Part shown: one piece after another, positions 41,797-48,596 of the stretch
Numbering within the stretch: the stretch's first letter is position 1
Layout: each line of letters begins with the position of its first letter
NCBI RefSeq assembly: GCF_000003815.2
Contig: NC_049982.1
Coordinates: 16,827,375-16,875,970, forward strand
Origin: Branchiostoma floridae
Lineage: Eukaryota; Chordata; Leptocardii; Amphioxiformes; Branchiostomatidae
Reading direction: 5' to 3'
DNA length: 48,596 nt
Position numbers and translations under genes: made by a program
The notes under the pieces: model-generated
Database searches by the model: none
Told to the model about the DNA's origin: nothing
Seen by the model: only the letters and a program-made list of their open reading frames with translations

Positions 41797-44700
41797 GTGT
41801 GTTAAGACTTTCAGGATTTGTGATTATGTCATGCAATGTATTTTCATTTTACAAAATGTACTTTAAAATATATCAGTGATTTTTGCTGACAAAAAGCTTT
41901 GATAAGTAAAAGAAATGATATTTGATTTCTTCAAGCTCTGTAATTTTGGTGAATTGGTTTGAACATAGAGTTGAAGATGGTGGCTGGAGGGACAGCCTTG
42001 TTGTTTACAGGTAGTAATGTGCAGTAATTTTGTGTCATGTGTCAGATGTGGTTCTGCACTGCCTGAGCACCAGCTGGGAGCTCCACAAGCCATTCCTGCA
42101 GAAGTCCAAGGTGCTGTCAGAGCTGCTGTACAAGGCTGAGAACCCCAAACAGCAGCAGTTCTACAGGGACAGGACAGCAGAGACACTGGACAGGTACATC
42201 AGGGACAGCGACATCTACAGTAATGAATACCAGGTAAGTGTAGAGGCCAATGCTTGGCTCACTTTCTTTGATATACATGTATCTTGATATTTAGTCAAAA
42301 GAAAACTGTGTATTGAACTCACACCATCCGCACAACATTTTGTGACTGACAGGAAATCAGCCAAAGACTGAACACAGTGACAATATCTGATGGACCAAGA
42401 AAAGGCCTGAGTGACCCTGCCCACACGTCCATCCAGCGAACCAGGAACGTCACTGCTATAAAACTGAAGATCAAAGATGCCAACGTCACAAAGGAAGGTA
42501 GGAACGGAAGTGGTACTCAAGGACTCTTTTCTAGTGGGGACGGGTATCATTTGAGAGAATGACCCATACAAAATCACTCATTTATGCACAGATACTTCTT
42601 GAAAAAGCACTGTTATAAACACAGTTTCTGATTATTTGTATACTCAACAAAATAAAAACTACAACCTTTTCATCAATTGATATAATCAGTATTCTTTGTG
42701 CACGACACTAACCATCAATGTATTTTGTTTGAAATTAATATCTTTGCTGTTTTTCTGTTGCCTCTGTGCTTGTAGCACTGGCCATCGCCCTTGGCAACCT
42801 GTACCATGATGACACCCGTGTGGATGAGGAGGATGTGGCAGGAGTGATGGCAGCTGCCTATCACATGCAGTGTGCTGGGCTGCTCAACGGGTCAGTACAG
42901 CAGATCCGCTCAGGAGAAAAACATAGATTTTTCAAGATTCATCCATCATTTGGCATTTAATTGACAGTCTGACCAGCACAGAGCCAAGTTTAGTGGTTAG
43001 ATTTGTGCCAGTAGATTGTTAACATTAAGGCGGACACTGCTGTCCTTGGTGCTGAACTGTAGTACTGTAAAGATTTCATACAAGCATTCCGTTTGTTTGA
43101 TGATGAATGATGTGCTTTGTGATATCGTAGCACTAATAAAGGTAGCTGAACTACAAGGTCACTGAAATGGCTCCTACACTGGTGGTATGAATTATGGTTT
43201 ACATTCACTAAAATTGGTCATAATTATTTTTTGAAGGTGTTCCCAAATCATGATTGACACTGTGAAGGCCAGCAACGTCTGCACCTACATGAAGGCAGCC
43301 ATACAAGTAAGTATTTTTCATATTTCATTTTTCTTACACTGTTTCTAACATTTAGTAATAGTAATTGAGTAACTGTATATTTTACTGTGCAAACCACCTT
43401 ATCTAGCCACTGTGCTTGTGAGTTCAAGAGTACAGATGTTATAGATATTGAGATATTCTGCACAAGATATTTGCTAGGTTAGACATCACAGCTACCGTAA
43501 GTGCCAAACTGTTGGTAGTTGAGGATAGAGGTCTCCTGTGTTTGTTTCAGTACGAGCAGTCGTCAGTGATCACCACATGCGAGCGGTGGCTGGAGCTGAA
43601 CCTGGTCCCACAGCTGTCCCTACAGATCCACCTGAGAGAGCTGCCCATGGAAGTCATGATCAAGCTCCTCAAGTCCACACGGTAAGACGCTCACAGCTGC
43701 ACATGACCATGATCATGAAGGACCACCTGGGCTTATCTATTGTTTAAGTCTGAGGTTGGACAGGATAGGGCAAATTGGGCATTCTGTACATGATTGACTT
43801 GTATCTTGAGGCCATGTAGCCGAGAACAATGATTCCATATATATTTTTGTAATAATTCGGATAGACTATTGGCTTAATTTTTGGACCCCCTTTCCCCTTT
43901 CAATTTTGATGATCATTTCTCCCTGCCATCTTATCCCAAAAATTATCCTTGTAAACATTGTGCTACATTTCTCCACAGGTTGTTTACGTACAATGAGTAC
44001 TCCCTGTACAAGGCTCTGTGTAACTGGATCTTCCTGAGGAGACACCCTGAGCTGCACCTCATGCCCTCCCACTCCAGCATCATCACATACTTCAACAGGT
44101 TTGCCTCATACCTGCGGTTTTTGTGGATATGTGACTATTAAAAGGCAGGGCTGATGCTATTCTGGGCTTCAGTATTCCTTCTGCTCTAAGGGGAAAGGAA
44201 GAGTTTATGTTAGGAGAAAACTCTAGTAGATACTCATAGTGAGGTATGAATTTGCTGAGCAGTTATTACAAGACATTTTGTATTATGATATTTCTTGTTT
44301 GTCTCTCCAGCCTGCCAAAGCACAGTGCGTTTCTGGAGCGTGAGGAGGGGCAGGTCTACAGCGGACTGTTTCTGTCATTAAAGCTCCACGGCATCACAGA
44401 CAGTATGTTCTTATACATGTAGTTTCAACATGTCATATCATGCTTTTTTTTGGAAAGCATATGATTAAGGCCTTCTAGACGGTGTTACAGGAAAAAGGAA
44501 TGAAAATAAAGCATTAAAATGTGTGAATCATATCAGCAGTTGGGCTACAATAATAGTACAACCGAGTGTTTATTATCATAGTCAGTAAACTTGAAGTTAC
44601 TGTAGCTAGTGTGGTACAACCCTTTCTTTGAAATACTGTAAGATAACCTGTCCCCCTCGCCCCAGCCTCACACCTGGATGACATCCAGCAGATGAACATC

Positions 44701-47316
44701 CTGCCGTACCAGTGGCTCCTCCGGGTTCTCACACAACATTACCACTCAGTAAGTCACAGTTCTACTGTCCACATATTGCAAGATTCAGACCCAAATATCG
44801 TTCATTTCAATTCAAGTTACATGTATTAATTTTCTTTGTCCAGGAGGAGAGAGTATGGAGTTACCCGCCCGCGGTGCGCCTTTGTTTGGCCCGTTAAATC
44901 CCGCAGCGCCGGCTTTGTTTACTGCCCTGCGCGGCGCCCGTCTGATCTGATGTTCGTAGCGCCGGTTGGCGCGGTTTCTATGCTAATGAGCCACGCCATT
45001 ACGTCATAGCCCTCGAGCCAGCCCGAAGGCTGATCGGCAAGAGGCGAAGTGGGTCAGGTTTCCGACGATTCCCTTATTTGGAAAACTCGGCAGGCATGTG
45101 ACTACGTCATCTTGCGGTAGAGGGCACAATGGCGGACAGTTTGATATGTTTCTCTTCGCCGTACAACAAACATGGGCCAGTTTAGGCCTATTTTCGCGGA
45201 TCGAGGTCTGTTTTCTTGCGATAGAATTATGAATTTTCACATGTATTTTCAGATGGCTACTAAAAAAATATGACGTTTTTCTTCATTTAGCTGATATTTT
45301 TTCGTAACTGTTGATGATGTGCTCGGTAAAATGGCGTGTTCACTGTTGGTCGAACCTTGCTCATTTTTGTCGAACCACCCGTGTTTTTAGAGGATACATC
45401 GGGCCTGGAATAAGGTGAAGGTAAGGCGGGAGAGCATAGTTTTCATGGTTTTCGTTACGATCGGGTTTTCGTAAATAATGTCTTGAGTTCTCCAGGCATA
45501 ATTTTGAACTTTGTATTTGTATCGATTTATGAAATATATCTGTTGCATACTTAAAAAAACTTGGTTCCTGTGATCATTGAGTCAGGTTTTTCACAGTCAT
45601 CATTAATTGTAGGAATATTACCAGTTTTTTTCGTAGACTTTGCCTCAGACAATTTTGCCTTTAGGCTTAGCCCGTACCCGAGCGGCGGCGCTGTCCGGTC
45701 GCCGTATGACTTTGAAATTTCACCCTCAGTCATCAGAGAGAATATTGCCGCCGCTGTATGTATTCCGAAGTTACTATTCTGTTCAACATCGTCGACAAAA
45801 TCGCAAAAATCAGATCGCTACACACAATGTTTGTATCCCCAGGCCGCCCCACCATGAAAATTACCACAAAACAAAGGGAAAACAAAAGCTTGCGTGGATG
45901 AAATGTATGCAGATGCGGGTTTTTGACACGTGGGTGTTAATAAAATTTTGTCGCCCGCTACGAACATACGAACAATGGAAACTAATCCGTACTCTCTCCT
46001 CCTGATAAAAGCTCCTTGTGTATCAAGAAATTTGTGTCTGTTGAACTCACCGGTGCACCTGCTGTTCCACTAGCTTCAGGCAGGGGGCGATATGAGACTG
46101 CTCCAGTACAACTTCTACAGCGGTTCTGTCAGGGCTGGCTTCATCATGGAGCAGGTGTGGTCATCATTTTGGAAAAAGTTTGAGTGCTTCTTGAAGCTTC
46201 ACTAGTCAATTGTGCAATTCAGCACATTTTCTTTTACTTGCCATTGGCATTTATCAATATAAAAGATATTCCAATGCATAATAATCATTCATTCAACTAT
46301 CCCTGCTTTCAACATTTTAAATATCACATATTTGAATATTTGAGGTATGATTTTGAATGTTTGCATTTAAAGTTTCTGAATACAGAAGATGTGAAAACTT
46401 GTTTCTATTTGCCGTGCCTATTGATGGTTCTTTATGGCTGTTGTAGGACCCACCCTTCTACTGTGAGGTGATGTCCATCCATGGTTTCCACTTTGAGCTG
46501 AAGGCAGTCAGGCTGGATGCAGAGGGGACATACACCTTCTATATACAGGTAGAATATAGATTCAACTGTTGCGCACTTGCAGGAATGATATCAATACTCT
46601 CCATGGACAATGTCATTATACTTAGCCTCTTTTCTGCACCTTTTTTCAGTGCCCCTTAAGTACCAGGTTGATAATGCAAAATTCAGCTTGTCAGATACCA
46701 AGCCATCATATTCCTGAATGTCTTCTTAGTTGTACTGAATGACACAAATGTGTTGTCACTGATGAGGATGTCCCCTGTGGTCTACAGAGACTGAAGCCCA
46801 GTGACCCTGTGCTGTCGTTCCGTGCCTGCGAGCGCCATACATTCTCCCTGCGACAGGACCGAGATGTTCGCTATGACATCAAGGTGCAGTGCTTCCTGGA
46901 TGGGCAGTACCAGTGCTGGTCAACAGGGGTGCAGGCACATGGCTTCGGGCTGGATGGGAAAACCTCACGGAGCAAAGTAAGACTTATGGATATAAAGAAT
47001 GTATAACCTGTTGATCAGGAAGCGTCAATGAAGGTTAGACACGCCAAATAGCAGCTACTCAAGCAACTGGATATAACTATATAGTGTTGAAATGGTCAGA
47101 TAACATCCATTATCTTTCATCAGTGACACTGTGTAGAGATATTTTCAATGTGCACTGATCAGCAAGTTATTTTCAGTGCATCTACTACTACTACTCTCTG
47201 TGTGTAAGTATTCTAAAAGAGATTGTTGTGTTGCTTGTTCCCTGCAGCCCTTCACCCTGTCCAACCTGAAGTGCCCTGTGTATGCCACCTTCCACATGGT
47301 CTTCCCTCCTACATAG
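30405..47316 (+). CDS. BTBD16: BTB/POZ domain-containing protein 16-like (17 coding exons, 661 aa)
   Basis: Coding exons: 30405-30511, 37745-37811, 40730-40889, 41232-41403, 41696-41796, 42046-42233, 42353-42497, 42776-42890, 43237-43306, 43551-43681, 43979-44098, 44311-44402, 44666-44748, 46080-46154, 46447-46548, 46788-46976, 47248-47316. Every intron is GT-AG and all phases agree, giving 1986 nt. The ATG follows an in-frame stop at 30390. The order is a Pro-rich and Ser-rich N-terminus (1-202), a divergent BTB region (about 203-370), a BACK-like helical region (about 375-515) and a C-terminal domain (about 518-661). NLVPQLSLQIHLRELP, RLFTYNEYSLYKALCNWIFL and LKLHGIT resemble human BTBD16 as I recall it; GMCL1 is a more distant relative. 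Human BTBD16 is about 500 residues, so this protein has a longer N-terminus. BTB/BACK proteins often act as cullin-3 adaptors, but the role of BTBD16 is not established. Confidence 0.87.
32533..32739. mobile_element. 207-bp MITE, TACTGTAAATGCA ends
   Basis: The termini TACTGTAAATGCA (32533-32545) and TGCATTTACAGTA (32727-32739) are perfect inverted repeats; the outer TA may be a TA target duplication, as for Tc1/mariner-type MITEs. The interior holds two copies of TTTAAGTTCGCGGT. It lies in BTBD16 intron 1. Confidence 0.8.
32922..33049. mobile_element. Small inverted-repeat element, GTGGGTAACCTATATC arms
   Basis: GTGGGTAACCTATATC (32925-32940) is inverted at 33031-33047 with a one-base insertion. 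At about 125 bp it would be a very short MITE or a hairpin remnant. Confidence 0.6.
34721..35192 (+). repeat. 51-bp tandem array, left arm (about 9 units)
   Basis: Units start with ACAGGTRAGTAA at 34721, 34772, 34823, 34874, 34925, 34976, 35027, 35078 and 35129 (the last two starts have one change), an exact 51-base period. Each unit contains ACAG|GTRAGT, a pyrimidine-rich TTTCCTTT tract ending in AG, and CCAG|GTAAGAC. The ninth unit is of the 'CCTATAGACCAGATAGGG' subtype seen in the inner right array. 51 is divisible by 3, so long open frames arise by chance. Confidence 0.93.
35180..35209. repeat. Axis of the foldback palindrome
   Basis: ACAGGTAAGTAA, a five-base spacer and TTTACTCACCTGT form the head-to-head junction where unit orientation flips. 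The two halves pair almost perfectly, so this would be the loop of a hairpin with arms of 1.6 kb or more. Confidence 0.85.
35198..36384 (-). repeat. 51-bp tandem array, right arm (about 23 units)
   Basis: This is the same 51-base unit in reverse orientation. The outer part (about 35720-36384) matches the left-array subtypes. The inner part (about 35200-35720) is a distinct subtype carrying CTATAGGCAAAGGAAAG on the + strand. Most units are 51 bases, with a few of 50, 52 or 54. The right array is about 2.5 times as long as the left, so the arms have diverged by gain or loss of whole units. Confidence 0.92.
39118..39365. mobile_element. 248-bp palindromic MITE with CA repeat, BTBD16 intron 2
   Basis: The ends TACCCTGAGG and CCCCAGGGTA are inverted and are flanked by perfect 9-bp direct repeats GATCAGATG (39109-39117 and 39366-39374), a target-site duplication. 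The arms share long stretches such as TTCGGTGGCCCAAGACAGTC and its complement, with a second pair around CCTATTAGTGCTCC. A (CA)n microsatellite interrupts the left arm at 39183-39237. Confidence 0.88.
39183..39237. repeat. (CA)n microsatellite
   Basis: About 27 uninterrupted CA dinucleotides lie inside the MITE. The spurious reading frames here on both strands are poly(Thr-His) and poly(Cys-Val). Confidence 0.97.
40124..40618 (-). mobile_element. tRNA-derived SINE in BTBD16 intron 2
   Basis: On the minus strand the head begins GGGGCCGCG. It has an A box TAGCACAGTGG (40599-40609) and a B box GGTTCGAATCC (40556-40566), a normal tRNA-type pol III promoter spacing. A body of about 400 bases and a (TAAA)n-type tail at 40124-40141 complete the classic SINE layout. 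A related core is present near 9010-9090. It is too long and too poorly foldable beyond the head to be a tRNA gene. Confidence 0.85.
42046..43306 (+). CDS. BTBD16: BTBD16 exons 6-9 (divergent BTB/POZ region)
   Basis: Exon 6 begins VVLHCLSTSWELHKPFLQKS, the strand-helix pattern at the start of a BTB fold, with the His/Lys position usual for BTB helix A2. Exon 7 holds a Ser/Arg/Lys-rich insert followed by the AIKLKIKDANVTKEA strand. Exon 8 reads LAIALGNLYHDDTRVDEEDV, equivalent to the 'LYTD' segment before the last BTB helices. Exon 9 carries CSQIMIDTVKASNVCTYMKA, the transition into BACK. Exon junction phases are 0, 1, 2 and 0. Confidence 0.88.
43551..44748 (+). CDS. BTBD16: BTBD16 exons 10-13 (BACK-like region)
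   Basis: These exons encode CERWLELNLVP, IHLRELPMEVMIKLLKS, LFTYNEYSLYKALCNWIFLR, AFLEREEGQVYSGLFLSLKL and WLLRVLTQHYHS. The first three follow the helical repeat layout of BACK domains (the family's 'L-F..E...........W' pattern), and the order matches BTBD16. Junction phases 2, 2, 1 and 0 are all consistent. Short introns (229-297 bp) separate the exons. Confidence 0.9.
44842..46003. mobile_element. 1.16-kb CpG-rich insert with short inverted ends, BTBD16 intron 13
   Basis: The left end AGGAGGAGAGAGTA is repeated inverted at the right end (TACTCTCTCCTCCT, ending at 46003). Without it the intron would be about 170 bp, like its neighbours. The left half (44860-45330) is CpG-rich with CRE-like TACGTCA, octamer-like ATGCTAAT and YY1-like ACAATGGCGGAC. 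No target duplication is visible, so transposition is inferred from the inverted ends and the composition break. Confidence 0.6.
46080..47316 (+). CDS. BTBD16: BTBD16 exons 14-17 (C-terminal domain)
   Basis: All four exons start in phase 0. Exon 14 gives GGDMRLLQYNFYSGSVRAG; exon 15 gives MSIHGFHFELKAVRLDAEGT then YTFYIQ; exon 16 gives RLKPSDPVLSFRACERHTFS and a Tyr/Trp/Cys-rich beta-type stretch; exon 17 ends VYATFHMVFPPT before TAG at 47314-47316. GGDM and the IHGFHFELK block align with the C-terminal part of human BTBD16 as I recall it. The intron before exon 14 holds a 1.16-kb insertion. Confidence 0.87.
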
Positions 47317-48430
47317 GACCTGCAGCAACAATGACCCGACATGTCTGTCACCTGTCAATCACCTCATCAACCTTTCTCCACACATTGCACTGTTCAGGGA
47401 ATCCATAGTCATAGATTAAGTATTGTTGTAGAGAAATGTAAACTGTGTCATGAACAATGAAAGTACGAGCACAGATTTGTTTTTATCACCTGATGAAACA
47501 TGTAACTCAGTTTACTGCCCAGCCTTAGATTGTTTCCACTGTCTTCACTCTTGAACTTCAAGTTGAAGAGAATGTTTGATTGGTAAAAAAGCACCAGACC
47601 GCTTTTGAATAACGTGAGGGGTTTTCTTGTGAAAAAAATTGATACTACATTGATACTACTTTTGGTCTTGCATTTTTTTTTCTTTTACACATGGCGCTGT
47701 CCATGTTTCTGTTGCATGTGAGTAAGACAGAGAAGAATATTGAATGTGCAATAGTTCAGTTGAACTTATACAATAACTGTAGTATTTATACACTTGTGCC
47801 AAGGCTATAAAAGCAAGTTAGGTTAATCTTTATCTCAGAGACAAAGTATGGCTGACCATGTAATGCAGGAGATAAGACATGTGGAACAGTGCACATCAGG
47901 TTACACGGTAGGTATAACATTAGTGCCTGAATTGTTGGATGGAGTTCATTATGCTTTTATATATGTACATTTGGTGCATTGTGGGAATTATGAATTATTT
48001 TCTAGTTTGATCAACCAAATGTCTTGGCATATGTAGAATTTCTCAACAAAACATGGATATTTACATAGAAAGTATTTCAATCCAAATACACTACTGTATA
48101 TCTCCTTCCCATGTACAGAGATTTCAAATAGTATCTTTACCCTTGAATGTGACATTGCAAAGTGTTTTGCTATTCTTTTGTTGTCAAAAATATTTCCTTT
48201 CTATACTGTTGACTACCATCATAGCAAGAGATATGAAAACTTGTACAGATATTTTGTGTATACAGCTACTTTTTAAACTTGTACCTCTTACTAACCGCCT
48301 TGAGCTTATCATTAAAGCTATGATGACAATTATGTCCTTGAGTGATATAAGAGTGGCTGTATGTCATTAAATCATCAGTGGCACCACTTCATCTACAAGA
48401 ATAAACATACACTTGAGAAAAACACAAAAT
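47317..48430 (+). other. BTBD16 3' UTR with polyadenylation signal
   Basis: AT-rich sequence without coding signal follows the TAG. The clearest AATAAA is at 48400-48405, so the 3' UTR may be about 1.1 kb; an ATTAAA near 48311 could serve as an alternative. The remaining bases to the window end show nothing recognisable. Confidence 0.5.
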
Positions 48431-48596
48431 GTATCTTATTCATATAGCTTCCACTTTAGCTGGTGTGTTATGCCGAAGGGTGGTTATACCTACTCTCCAA
48501 GCAGAGGTTTAGGCTCCGGCTGTTTTTTAAGGTTTTTTTAGTCGTTTTTATCGGGCTTTCTATTTTGTCATTTTGTCTGCTGGGTTTTTTTTCTTT

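Noticed and set aside
45004-45240. 78-residue minus-strand open frame in the intron-13 insert
   Set aside because: It has no recognisable domain or splice context and lies in CpG-rich promoter-like sequence that leaves frames open by chance.

Overview
The window is animal nuclear DNA. It holds two protein-coding genes with GT-AG introns, both on the + strand, in mostly non-coding sequence with many small repeats. Gene content, intron style and the crowd of short inverted-repeat elements fit a cephalochordate (amphioxus, Branchiostoma). That is inference: no species-diagnostic sequence can be tested here.

Region by region. 1-16.6 kb has no convincing gene. It looks like the upstream regulatory landscape of a developmental gene: islands of mixed-composition DNA rich in TAAT/CAATTA motifs, a perfect RFX X-box palindrome at 3041-3054, a related pair of ~60-bp modules at 10508 and 11862, two small inverted-repeat elements, microsatellites and two assembly gaps. 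17.1-22.05 kb is an NK1-class homeobox gene (Nk1; vertebrate NKX1-1/NKX1-2), with two coding exons that join to a 340-residue protein and an AATAAA at 22029. 22.05-30.2 kb is intergenic, again with candidate conserved elements. 30.4-47.3 kb is a 17-coding-exon gene whose splices all agree in phase. It encodes a 661-residue BTB/BACK-type protein that matches BTBD16; its 3' UTR probably runs to about 48.4 kb.

The most unusual structure is in the 7.2-kb first intron of BTBD16. It is a ~3.96-kb foldback element (33570-37533) with near-identical ~1.15-kb unique outer arms. The arms lead into opposed arrays of a 51-bp tandem unit, about 9 units on the left and about 23 on the right. Read on the gene's sense strand, each left-array unit carries consensus-like 5' and 3' splice signals, and the intron RNA could fold into a very long hairpin. 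Other insertions in this gene are a tRNA-derived SINE, a 248-bp MITE with a 9-bp target duplication and an internal CA repeat, and a 1.16-kb CpG-rich promoter-like insert in intron 13.

Nk1 and BTBD16 are immediate neighbours in the same orientation. In human, NKX1-2 and BTBD16 both lie in 10q26.13, so the pair may be a remnant of ancestral chordate linkage. Nk1 is expected to be a DNA-binding repressor; the molecular role of BTBD16 is unknown, and nothing here shows that the two act in one pathway.
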